Positions 7,625 through 14,698 of a stretch of 23,987 nucleotides of DNA are shown here, one piece after another. Below the pieces are notes generated by a model. The model saw only the letters and a program-made list of their open reading frames with translations, was not told the origin of the DNA and searched no databases. Made by a program: the position numbers and the translations under genes. Source of the DNA: JBEKHI01 sp050012355 (GTDB lineage: Bacteria > Actinomycetota > Actinomycetes > Streptosporangiales > Streptosporangiaceae); the NCBI GenBank assembly GCA_050012355.1, contig JBEKHI010000080.1, positions 1 to 23,987 on the forward strand. Reading direction: 5' to 3'. The first letter of the stretch is position 1. Each line of letters opens with the position of its first letter.

Positions 7625-8884
7625 ATGGCCGATCCGTACCCCATCCGCCCCGTAACCGAAGACGAGTTCGATGCCTTCTCGCTCGTCGACCAACACGCGT
7701 TCAACGATGGCCCGCTAGCCCCGGAGCGCCGGGCCAGGGCATGGCGCATGACCGAACCCGACCGGACGCTGGCCGCGTTCGACGGCTCCCTGATCGTGGG
7801 GACCGCCGGAGCATATAGTTTTCAGTTCAGCGTACCCGGCGCGGTGGTCCCCGCCGCCGGAGTGTCGCTGGTAAGCGTGTTGCCGACCCACCGCAGGCGC
7901 GGTGTCCTGCGATCGATGATGCGCAGGCAGCTATCCGACATCGCCGCCCGAGGCGAGCCGCTGGCGGCGCTGTGGGCGTCGGAGTCCGTACTATACGGGC
8001 GGTACGGGTACGGCAAGGCGAGCTGGCACGCCACGTTCACGGTCCGGCAGGGCGAGGGCACGCTGGCCGCCGACGCACCGCGAGACCCGTCGCTGACGCT
8101 GAGCCTTCGCGATCCCCAGGACGCGAGGCCGGAGCTTGAGAAGGTATTCGAAACCGTGCTGCGGTCGCGTCCCGGACTGTTCGCACGCAGCGAGGACTGG
8201 TGGCACCGGCGGCTGTATGACCCGGCGTCCGAGCGGGGCGGTCGTTCGCCGTTGCGCTGCCTGGTCGCCGCGGACGAGGCGGGCGCCCGCGGCTACGCGC
8301 TGTACTCGGGGCGCGCCGAATGGGACGAGGACACGTTTCTGCCTAACGGGTCCATCGAGGTACGCGAGCTGAACGCAGCGGATCCGGCGGCCGGAGCGGC
8401 ACTGTGGGAGAGCCTGCTGAGCCGGGACCTGACCGGGAAGGTTAAGGCCTGGCTCCGGCCGGCCGATGACCCGTTGCTGTTCCAGCTCGCTGATTCCCGC
8501 CGCCTGCGTCCGCAGATAGCGGACGGCCTGTGGGTCCGGCTCGTCGACGTGCCCGCCGCCCTCTCGGCCCGCGCGTACGCGGCCCCGGTCGACGTGGTGC
8601 TAGAGGTTCGCGACGACCTGCTCCCCGCCAACGCGGCCCGCTGGCGCCTGACAACCGAGCCCGCCTCGGCGGTCGCCACCGTAACCGCCCGCTGCGCCCC
8701 CACATCCGACATGCCGGATATTTCGGTAGATGTGAGTGAGCTAGGGGCGGCCTACCTCGGGGGCACCAGCCTGGGATCGCTGGCCGCCGCCGGCCTGGTG
8801 ACCGAACACCGCCCCGGCGCGGTCACCGGCCTCTCAGCCGCCATGTCCTGGAGCCCCTCCCCCTGGTGCCCGATGATCTTCTAG
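7625..8884 (+). CDS. Eis-family GNAT N-acetyltransferase
   Basis: A 419-aa acetyl-CoA-dependent acetyltransferase of the Eis (enhanced intracellular survival) type, with two tandem GNAT-like domains and a sterol-carrier-like C-terminal domain. The CoA-binding segment VSLVSVLPTHRRRGVLRSMM is at about 80-99. LYGRYGYG at 123-130 contains the Tyr that acts as general acid in Eis. The chain ends in Phe (CPMIF); in Eis the C-terminal carboxylate takes part in catalysis, and its terminal Phe is conserved here. Known Eis proteins acetylate amines, including lysines and aminoglycosides; the substrate of this homologue cannot be read from sequence. The gene diverges from the phosphatase, leaving 100 bp between starts. 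A hairpin follows 6 bp after the stop. Confidence 0.9.
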   Translation: MADPYPIRPVTEDEFDAFSLVDQHAFNDGPLAPERRARAWRMTEPDRTLAAFDGSLIVGTAGAYSFQFSVPGAVVPAAGVSLVSVLPTHRRRGVLRSMMRRQLSDIAARGEPLAALWASESVLYGRYGYGKASWHATFTVRQGEGTLAADAPRDPSLTLSLRDPQDARPELEKVFETVLRSRPGLFARSEDWWHRRLYDPASERGGRSPLRCLVAADEAGARGYALYSGRAEWDEDTFLPNGSIEVRELNAADPAAGAALWESLLSRDLTGKVKAWLRPADDPLLFQLADSRRLRPQIADGLWVRLVDVPAALSARAYAAPVDVVLEVRDDLLPANAARWRLTTEPASAVATVTARCAPTSDMPDISVDVSELGAAYLGGTSLGSLAAAGLVTEHRPGAVTGLSAAMSWSPSPWCPMIF

Positions 8885-8889
8885 CCCGC

Positions 8890-8927
8890 GAGTGGCCAGT
8901 ATTACGTGTGTGACTCGCTGGCCACTC
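8890..8927 (+). terminator. hairpin after the eis-like gene
   Basis: Perfect 10-bp inverted repeat GAGTGGCCAG (8890-8899) and CTGGCCACTC (8918-8927) around an 18-nt loop, starting 6 bp after the stop codon. There is no U tract, as is usual for actinomycete hairpin terminators. Position supports a terminator; it could also be another mobile palindrome, because a 42-bp dyad repeat begins 14 bp further on. Confidence 0.55.
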
Positions 8928-8940
8928 CCGCGACCCCAGC

Positions 8941-8982
8941 GATGTCCCATCGACGGCGCCATAGCCCCAGTAATGGGCCATC
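8941..8982 (+). repeat. 42-bp dyad repeat, copy A, intergenic
   Basis: Left arm GATGTCCCATCG (8941-8952), 18-bp spacer ending ATAGCCCCAG (8953-8970), right arm TAATGGGCCATC (8971-8982), with three mismatches to the perfect complement. It lies between the eis-like gene and the deaminase operon. Same arm and spacer lengths as the other three copies. Confidence 0.85.
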
Positions 8983-9037
8983 GACAGTCCTGTAGAAGCC
9001 CCCCGCCAGGTGCGGGCGCCGCACTGAAGATCAATAG

Positions 9038-9060
9038 TGCAATGTGATATTTTACTGATA
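9038..9060 (+). promoter_or_regulatory. candidate operator and leaderless promoter of the deaminase operon
   Basis: The 20-mer TGCAATGTGATATTTTACTG at 9038-9057 matches a 20-mer upstream of the M24 peptidase (12989-13008) at 17 positions. It ends 2 bp before the ATG at 9060. TATTTT at 9048-9053 is a plausible -10 box whose transcript would begin at or next to the A of ATG, and no ribosome site is visible upstream, so the mRNA may be leaderless. Binding by the GntR protein encoded third in the operon is inferred. Confidence 0.6.
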
Positions 9061-9953
9061 TGACTGAGCGGAAACCGTGGCATGGGGTGCTGGTCGCTAC
9101 GCCTTGCTTCTGGCACGAGAACGGGACACCGGACCTGGATCGGTACGCGGAGCACGTGGCCTGGCTGGCGACGAACGGCTGCCACGGGGTGACGCCGAAC
9201 GGCTCGCTGGGCGAGTACCAGGTGCTGACCGACGAGCAGCGGAGTGAGATCGTCCGCACCGCGCTCAAGGCCGCACCGGAAGACTTCACGGTCATGCCCG
9301 GGGTAGGGGCCTACGGCGCGGGCCAGTCGCGCCGGCTCGCGGAACAGGCAAAAGATGACGGGGCGCCGGCGGTCATGCTGCTGCCACCGAACGCGTACCG
9401 CGCGACCGAGCGCGACGTGATCGAGCACTACCGGATCGTGTCCCAGGCGGGCCTGCCCATCGTCGCCTACAACAACCCGATCGACACCAAGGTCGACCTA
9501 ACGCCCGCGCTGCTCGGCAAGCTGTACGCCGAGGGGCTGATCGTCGCGGTCAAGGAGTTCAGCGGCGATGTCCGCCGGTACTACCAGATCGCCGAGACCG
9601 CGCCGGGACTCGATGTGCTGGCCGGCTCGGATGATGTGGTGTTCGAACTCGCGGTCGCGGGATCGCCCGGCTGGGTCGCCGGGTTCCCGAGTTCGTTCCC
9701 GAGGGCGTGCGTCGAGCTCTTCGAAACCGCGAAAAATCATGACATCGAGCGAGCACTCGAACTGTACAAAACACTGCACCCACTGCTGCGCTGGGACTCC
9801 AGCCCCCGGTTCGTCCAGGCGATCAAGCTGTCCATGGACCTGGTGGGACGGCCCGCGGGCGGATGCCAGCCACCCCGCGGCCCGCTGACCCCCGACGAGG
9901 AACACGTGGTCAAGACAGCCACCGAGGCGGCGCGAGCCGCGGGGCTGTCTTAA
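9060..9953 (+). CDS. DHDPS/NAL-family lyase, probable pyrroline-4-hydroxy-2-carboxylate deaminase
   Basis: A 297-aa class I aldolase-fold enzyme of the dihydrodipicolinate synthase family. Schiff-base Lys165 sits in IVAVKEFSGD, and the catalytic Tyr137 in IVAYNNPID. The carboxylate-binding loop reads NGSLGEY (residues 47-53) instead of the common GTTGE form. True DapA is unlikely, because the gene is directly followed by a proline racemase-family epimerase and a GntR regulator, and a multi-subunit amine dehydrogenase lies nearby. That set matches the trans-4-hydroxyproline pathway, in which a DHDPS-family enzyme deaminates and dehydrates pyrroline-4-hydroxy-2-carboxylate to alpha-ketoglutarate semialdehyde. 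The ATG at 9060 has no ribosome site upstream and may be translated leaderlessly. The TAA stop abuts the next ATG. Family certain, substrate inferred from context. Confidence 0.85.
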   Translation: MTERKPWHGVLVATPCFWHENGTPDLDRYAEHVAWLATNGCHGVTPNGSLGEYQVLTDEQRSEIVRTALKAAPEDFTVMPGVGAYGAGQSRRLAEQAKDDGAPAVMLLPPNAYRATERDVIEHYRIVSQAGLPIVAYNNPIDTKVDLTPALLGKLYAEGLIVAVKEFSGDVRRYYQIAETAPGLDVLAGSDDVVFELAVAGSPGWVAGFPSSFPRACVELFETAKNHDIERALELYKTLHPLLRWDSSPRFVQAIKLSMDLVGRPAGGCQPPRGPLTPDEEHVVKTATEAARAAGLS

Positions 9954-10958
9954 ATGCTCACGAACCGGGTGTTCCACGCGGTCGACTCGCACACCGAGGG
10001 CATGCCGACCCGGGTGATCACCGGCGGCGTCGGCGTGCTGCCCGGCGCCACGATGGCGGAGCGACGCGTCAACTTCATGCGTGACCGCGATGGACTGCGG
10101 ACCCTGCTGATGACCGAGCCCCGCGGCCATTCCGCCATGTCAGGCGCGATCCTGCAACCGCCGACCCGCCCGGACACCGACTGGGGCGTGCTCTACATAG
10201 AGGTATCCGGCTGCCTGCCAATGTGCGGACACGGCACGATCGGCGTCGCCACCGTGCTGGTCGAGACCGGCATGGTCGAAGTGACAACGCCAGTCACCAC
10301 CATCCGCCTCGACACACCGGCCGGCCTCGTCACCGCTTCCGTCCACATTGGCCATAACGGCGAGGCCCAGTCGGTCACGATCGAGAATGTCCCCTCGTTC
10401 GCGGTGGCGCTGGATCAGACTCTCAAGGTCGACGGGCTCGGCGAGGTCGGTTACGACCTCGCGTTCGGCGGCAACTTCTACGCCATCACCCCGCTTGAGG
10501 CGCTCGGCCTGCCATTCGACCGCGGGTACCAGCAGCAAATCCTGGACGCCGGGCTGGCGATCATGGCGGCGATCAACGACGCCGCCGAACCAGTACATCC
10601 GGAAGACCCCACCATCAGGGGCTGCCATCACGTATATTTTGTCGCTTCCGGCTCAGACGCGCGGCGGTCCAGACATGCGATGGCGATCTACCCAGGCTGG
10701 TTCGACCGTTCGCCGTGCGGCACGGGCACAAGCGCACGCATGGCACAATTGCACGCACGGGGTGAACTTCCTCTTGACACCGACTTCGTGAACGAGTCGT
10801 TCATCGGCACCCGGTTCATCGGACGGCTGGTGTCGACAACGACCGTCGCCGACCGGGTGGCTGTCGTGCCGACGATCACCGGCAGGGCCTGGATAACCGG
10901 TACAGCACAGTACATGCTCGACCCTACTGACCCCTTCCCGGAGGGTTTCACATTCTGA
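9954..10958 (+). CDS. proline racemase family, probable 4-hydroxyproline 2-epimerase
   Basis: A 334-aa cofactor-independent epimerase. Both catalytic cysteines are present: Cys91 in MCGHGTIG and Cys255 in SPCGTGTSA. This points to a racemase or epimerase rather than a trans-3-hydroxyproline dehydratase, where one Cys is replaced by Thr. The N-terminal motif FHAVDSHTEGMPTRVI is typical of the family. Expected reaction: trans-4-hydroxy-L-proline to cis-4-hydroxy-D-proline, the substrate of the dehydrogenase encoded at 13107-15792. The start abuts the TAA of the deaminase gene and the TGA stop shares one base with the GntR ATG (TGATG), so the three genes form one operon. Proline racemase activity cannot be excluded from sequence alone. 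Confidence 0.9.
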   Translation: MLTNRVFHAVDSHTEGMPTRVITGGVGVLPGATMAERRVNFMRDRDGLRTLLMTEPRGHSAMSGAILQPPTRPDTDWGVLYIEVSGCLPMCGHGTIGVATVLVETGMVEVTTPVTTIRLDTPAGLVTASVHIGHNGEAQSVTIENVPSFAVALDQTLKVDGLGEVGYDLAFGGNFYAITPLEALGLPFDRGYQQQILDAGLAIMAAINDAAEPVHPEDPTIRGCHHVYFVASGSDARRSRHAMAIYPGWFDRSPCGTGTSARMAQLHARGELPLDTDFVNESFIGTRFIGRLVSTTTVADRVAVVPTITGRAWITGTAQYMLDPTDPFPEGFTF

Positions 10959-11611
10959 TGGCGATCCTGGACGCACTAGACGGGCGGACTAGTCTCCGCG
11001 AGACGATCGCGGAGCGGCTGCGCGGCGCGATCATCACCGGGGAGATGCGACCGGGCCAGGTGTACTCCGCCGCCGCGCTTGCCACCGACCTCGGGGTGTC
11101 GGCTACCCCGGTCCGCGAGGCCATGCTCACCCTCGCGCAGGAAGGCATGGTCGAGGTCGCGCGGAACAAGGGATTCCGCGTCATCGAGCTCACCGACACC
11201 GACCTGGACCAGATCACCTATCTCCGGCGGCTCATCGAGGTGCCCGCGGTGGCGGAGATCGCGGCGGGCCTGCGGCATACCGAGGCCGCCGCCCTGCGCT
11301 CGGCCGCCGAGGCGATCGTCAAGGCAGCCGACAGCAGCGACCTGAGCGAGTACCTGCGCGCCGACCGAGAGTTCCACCTCGGGCTGCTCGCGCTGTCCGG
11401 CAACGACGTCCTCGTCCAGATCGTGGGCGACCTCCGGTCGCGTGCCAGGCTGTACGGACTGCGCTCGCTAGCTCAGTCCGGCACCCTAACCTCGTCAGCC
11501 GATGAACACGGCCAGCTACTCGAGCTAGTACTAGCCGGTGATTCCGAGGGCGCCCGCGCCCTGATGGACCATCACATCGCCCACATCCGCACCACCTGGG
11601 CCGCTCGCTAG
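10958..11611 (+). CDS. GntR-family transcriptional regulator, FCD subfamily
   Basis: A 217-aa regulator. The winged helix-turn-helix covers about residues 12-77, with the recognition region AAALATDLGVSATPVREAMLTLAQEGMV. The C-terminal all-helical FCD ligand domain keeps likely metal-binding residues Asp136 and His140 (ADREFH), His184 (DEHGQLL) and His206 (HHIAH). It is the last gene of the operon and probably responds to hydroxyproline or a pathway intermediate. A shared 20-bp motif at 9038 and 12989 is the best candidate for its binding site. Its stop codon and the stop of the convergent peptidase gene use the same CTAG at 11608-11611. FadR/VanR-like domain call secure; ligand inferred. Confidence 0.92.
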   Translation: MAILDALDGRTSLRETIAERLRGAIITGEMRPGQVYSAAALATDLGVSATPVREAMLTLAQEGMVEVARNKGFRVIELTDTDLDQITYLRRLIEVPAVAEIAAGLRHTEAAALRSAAEAIVKAADSSDLSEYLRADREFHLGLLALSGNDVLVQIVGDLRSRARLYGLRSLAQSGTLTSSADEHGQLLELVLAGDSEGARALMDHHIAHIRTTWAAR

Positions 11612-12942
11612 CGCATCCACTGCTCTATCCCATCGGCGGTGATCGGCAGCTCGTCGGAGAGGATGTCGGCGCCGGAATCGGTCACTAGCAGGTCGTCCTC
11701 GATACGGACTCCGATGCCGCGCAGCTCGGGCGGGACGGTTTCGTCGTGGGCGTGGAAGTAGAGGCCGGGCTCTACCGTCAGCACCATGCCGGACCGCAGG
11801 GTCGCGCCCTGGTAAGCGTCGTAGGGCGACCGAGCGCAGTCATGCACGTCGAGTCCCAGGTGGTGGCCGACGCCGCAGACTATGTAGCGCCGGTGCTGCT
11901 GCCCGGTAGCGGACAGTGCCTCGTCGACCGAGACCGGCAGCAGGCCCCAGTCATCCAGCCCGCGGGCGATGACCTCCATCGCGGCATAGTGGAAGTCGGT
12001 GAACTTTCCCCCGGGCACGACGGCCGTCAGGCCCGCCCGGTGCGAGCGTTCTACGAGGTCGTGCACCCGCCGTTGGGCGTCGGAGAAGGAGCCGGATGCC
12101 GGGAATGTCCGCGTCACGTCGGCGGTGTACAGCGAGTTCTCTTCGACGCCCATATCGAGCAGCACGAGTTCTTCGGCTAGGAGGGGACCGTCACAGCGCA
12201 CCCAGTGCAGGGTCGGCGCGTGCTTGCCGCTGCCCACGATCGACGCGTAGCCGGGGCCGTTGCCCACTGTCCTGGCGTGCCGGTCGAACGTGCCCTGCAG
12301 CCATCGCTCGCCCCCGTCCGCGATCGCCGTCTCGAACTCGCCGACCGTGGCACGGAACCCGTCGACCGTCTTATCTACAGCAGAACGCAGCTGCCCGATC
12401 TCCCAGTCATCCTTGATCATCCGCAGCTCGGACAGCGTCCGGGCCAGCTCAGCACCTCTAGGCATGGTGCTTAGGTGTTCTTCGAAGGCGGTAAGCGCGC
12501 GGACCTCTATATCCAGTGCCTTCGTCCAGTCGTCAAGACCGGGGGCGGCACCAACCCATAGCTCGCCGTGGGCCGCGTCGGTGAAGAACTTCTTCTCCCC
12601 CGGATACGCCGGGGGCGGGATAAAAAGCACGGTAGACGAACCGTCGATGACGAGGACCGCGCCTTCGACGGCGGAGCAGCCGGTGAGCCAGTAGAAGTCG
12701 CTGTCCGCGCGGAAGTCGTAATAGGTGTCGTTGGATCTCACCGGCGCCCGGCCAGCCGCGATCACGATCGGACCGTGTCCGGGCAGCGCCTCGGCCAGCC
12801 GCTGGCGGTGCGCGGCCGCCGCCGCCGCCGCGGCCGCGCCCGCGACCACCGGCGGGGTCCGGTCCGGCGTCCCCCAGCCAGTTCCCAGGTACTCAACGAA
12901 GCCCGGGATCTCGCCGAGCTTGGGAAGCCGTGGATCGGTCAT
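11608..12942 (-). CDS. Xaa-Pro aminopeptidase-like M24 metallopeptidase
   Basis: A 444-aa dimetal pita-bread-fold peptidase with an N-terminal AMP_N domain (about residues 35-165). All five metal ligands are visible: Asp263 (LLDMGVEE), Asp275 (TADVTRTF), His360 (VGHHLGLDVHD), Glu391 (VEPGLYF) and Glu415 (VRIEDDLLV). Expected to cleave N-terminal residues from peptides with proline, or possibly hydroxyproline, in second position, so it could feed the adjacent imino-acid pathway. The ATG at 12942 has AAGGAG 6 nt upstream. It is preceded by a candidate GntR operator at 12989-13008. A GCC-rich tract encodes an alanine run at residues 36-44. It converges on the GntR gene with a 4-bp overlap. Confidence 0.93.
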   Translation of the reverse strand: MTDPRLPKLGEIPGFVEYLGTGWGTPDRTPPVVAGAAAAAAAAAHRQRLAEALPGHGPIVIAAGRAPVRSNDTYYDFRADSDFYWLTGCSAVEGAVLVIDGSSTVLFIPPPAYPGEKKFFTDAAHGELWVGAAPGLDDWTKALDIEVRALTAFEEHLSTMPRGAELARTLSELRMIKDDWEIGQLRSAVDKTVDGFRATVGEFETAIADGGERWLQGTFDRHARTVGNGPGYASIVGSGKHAPTLHWVRCDGPLLAEELVLLDMGVEENSLYTADVTRTFPASGSFSDAQRRVHDLVERSHRAGLTAVVPGGKFTDFHYAAMEVIARGLDDWGLLPVSVDEALSATGQQHRRYIVCGVGHHLGLDVHDCARSPYDAYQGATLRSGMVLTVEPGLYFHAHDETVPPELRGIGVRIEDDLLVTDSGADILSDELPITADGIEQWMR

Positions 12943-12988
12943 AGAAGCTCCTTCGCCGGTCAGCCTACGGTCACAATAACCCTACCAA

Positions 12989-13008
12989 TGCAGTGTGATA
13001 TTGCACTG
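12989..13008 (-). promoter_or_regulatory. candidate GntR operator upstream of the M24 peptidase
   Basis: TGCAGTGTGATATTGCACTG on the plus strand. It contains the inverted repeat CAGTG(8)CACTG and matches the motif before the deaminase gene at 17 of 20 positions. It lies 46 bp upstream of the peptidase ATG, in the 164-bp gap after the dehydrogenase operon, where a promoter for the peptidase is expected. On the minus strand TAGGGT near 12983 is a weak -10 candidate. Confidence 0.6.
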
Positions 13009-13046
13009 CGGGCAGTTGAGGCGGCCTGCCCAGGTGCGCCGTTTCT

Positions 13047-13065
13047 GGGCGGTGCGGCGCCGCCC
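13047..13065 (-). terminator. GC-rich hairpin after the dehydrogenase operon
   Basis: GGGCGG (13047-13052) and CCGCCC (13060-13065) form a 6-bp stem with a 7-nt loop, 42 bp beyond the stop of the FAD/BFD subunit. An overlapping alternative stem GCCCAG/CTGGGC exists at about 13028-13050. No U tract. A weak terminator candidate only. Confidence 0.3.
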
Positions 13066-13106
13066 GGCAAAGAGTGCGAGCAGCGCCGCACACACGAGGA
13101 ACCGCC

Positions 13107-14444
13107 TCAGTCGGTGGCGAGGGTGCCTAGGGAGATGGGGGACGCGATGGGGCGTTCCGCCACGCCGCGGGGGTCGTAGGGGGCGCCGGTCAGGCGAGCG
13201 GTTAGGCAGGAGGCGGCGTAGCCGCAGACTCGGCTCTGGCACCAGCCCATGCCGACGCGGGACAGCAGCTTCACGGTGCGGACGTCGGTCGCGCCGAGAT
13301 CGACCGCCTCGCGGAGCTGACCAGCCGTTACTTCCTCGCAGCGGCAGACCAGCGTGTCCGCTGGCAGCCGCTCCATCCAGCCGTCGGGAACCGGATAGAT
13401 CTCGTGCAGGGCGCCGGCGAAGGAACGCAGGCGGGCGCGCCGGCGGCGCAATCGCGCGGGGACGTCGCCGCCGGACGCGGCGATGCCCGCTATGGTGCCC
13501 TCGGTGACGGCGAGGGCCGCGCCGCCGACGCCGGTGGCCTCACCCACGACGAGGACACGCGGGTTGCTGCTGAACTGGTTCTCGTCGACGACGACAACCA
13601 GCGAGCCGTCATCGTCGACCCGCGTCGCGCAACCGGCCGCGAGGGGCAGTTCCAACTGCGGCGTGAAGCCCCAGCCGACCGCGATCACGTCGACGGGGAG
13701 TTCCGAGCCGTCCGCGAGAACGGCGCCGCTTACCTGGTCATCTCCCACTGCCGCCACAACCGTCGACCGATAAGTAACAGGAACTCGGTGCCGCCGTAGG
13801 ACGCGCAGGTAACTGAGTGCCTCGGGCAGTTTGCCGATGGCGCCGACGGGATGCCGGAGCCAGGCGGCGGGGTGGTTCGCCTCGTGGACGCCGACGACCG
13901 TCGCCCCCCGGATCGCCAGGCCGGCCGCGACCGGGAGCAGGAACGGGCCGGTGCCCGCCACCAGCACGCGTTTCCCCGCGACCACGCCCTGTCCCTTGAG
14001 CAGCGCTTGCGCGCCGCCGGCCGTCACGACCCCGGGCAGCTCCCAGCCGGGGAACGGGATCTGCCGATCATAAGCACCCGGCGCCAAGACCAGATACCGG
14101 GATTTAATAACCCGCTCGCCGGCCGGGCCGATCGCGTGGATCACGCAATCGCCGGACACCGTCCACACTTGATAACCGGGCAGGTAATCGATGCCTGGGC
14201 CCGGCGCCAGCCGGGCAAACGTAGCTAGGTCGTGGTGCAGGTCAGCGTCCGCGTCGATACCACGGGCGCGGTGGCGCCAGAACTGCCCGCCTGGGCGCGG
14301 CGCGGCGTCGATCAGCGTCACCGAGGCGCCCCCGGCAGCGGCGGCGGACGCGGCGGCTAGGCCGGCCGGACCGGCCCCGACCACCGCGACATCGACGGTG
14401 CGGACCGCGCCCGCGCCCGGGTCAGCACCAGCAGCGCCCGTCAC
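13107..14444 (-). CDS. FAD/BFD subunit of a heteromeric amino-acid dehydrogenase (D-hydroxyproline dehydrogenase alpha-like)
   Basis: A 445-aa pyridine-nucleotide-disulfide-oxidoreductase-fold flavoprotein. The N-terminal FAD loop VAVVGAGPAGLAAA is at about 19-32, and a second dinucleotide loop occurs at VLVAGTGPFLLPVAAGL. The C-terminal BFD-like [2Fe-2S] domain has Cys367 and Cys369 (CRCEE), then Cys402 and Cys407 (WCQSRVC). This arrangement is shared with HcnB, opine oxidase A and the alpha subunit of heteromeric D-hydroxyproline dehydrogenase. The GTG start at 14444 overlaps the 2Fe-2S gene stop as GTGA. With the two upstream genes it makes a three-subunit enzyme that would oxidise cis-4-hydroxy-D-proline and pass electrons onward. 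HcnABC (glycine) and opine oxidases have the same build, so the substrate rests on the neighbouring epimerase and deaminase. Confidence 0.87.
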   Translation of the reverse strand: MTGAAGADPGAGAVRTVDVAVVGAGPAGLAAASAAAAGGASVTLIDAAPRPGGQFWRHRARGIDADADLHHDLATFARLAPGPGIDYLPGYQVWTVSGDCVIHAIGPAGERVIKSRYLVLAPGAYDRQIPFPGWELPGVVTAGGAQALLKGQGVVAGKRVLVAGTGPFLLPVAAGLAIRGATVVGVHEANHPAAWLRHPVGAIGKLPEALSYLRVLRRHRVPVTYRSTVVAAVGDDQVSGAVLADGSELPVDVIAVGWGFTPQLELPLAAGCATRVDDDGSLVVVVDENQFSSNPRVLVVGEATGVGGAALAVTEGTIAGIAASGGDVPARLRRRRARLRSFAGALHEIYPVPDGWMERLPADTLVCRCEEVTAGQLREAVDLGATDVRTVKLLSRVGMGWCQSRVCGYAASCLTARLTGAPYDPRGVAERPIASPISLGTLATD

Positions 14445-14698
14445 GACCAGCCTGTCCCTTGTTGCGTCGTGACCTGCATGCCGTCGGCGGCCTGGTGGAG
14501 GCAGGCGCGGATGTTCGGGATGCCGTCGACAGTGATGAGGCAGTCGAAGCAGATCCCGATGCCACAGAAAAACCCTCGTGGGCGACCGGCACCACGTGTA
14601 GTCCGCCAGGAACGGACGCGCGCACCGGTCAGCGCGCCGCCGACGGTCTGGCCGTCTTCGAACGGCACCTCGTTGCCGTCGAAGGTGAAGTGACTCAT
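14441..14698 (-). CDS. [2Fe-2S] ferredoxin-like subunit of the dehydrogenase (gamma-like)
   Basis: An 85-aa plant-type [2Fe-2S] domain protein. The cluster cysteines are Cys45, Cys50 and Cys53 in FFCGIGICFDC, and Cys66 in RACL. It is the small electron-transfer subunit typical of HcnA or the gamma subunit of heteromeric D-hydroxyproline dehydrogenase, linking the two flavin subunits. The ATG at 14698 overlaps the DAAO-like stop as ATGA, and its own stop overlaps the next GTG as GTGA. Co-translation of all three subunits is therefore likely. Confidence 0.88.
   Translation of the reverse strand: MSHFTFDGNEVPFEDGQTVGGALTGARVRSWRTTRGAGRPRGFFCGIGICFDCLITVDGIPNIRACLHQAADGMQVTTQQGTGWS

Noticed and set aside
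9060..9953. Calling the DHDPS-family gene dapA for lysine synthesis
   Set aside because: The loop reads NGSLGEY, and it is co-transcribed with a proline racemase-family gene and a GntR regulator; no lysine pathway gene is near.
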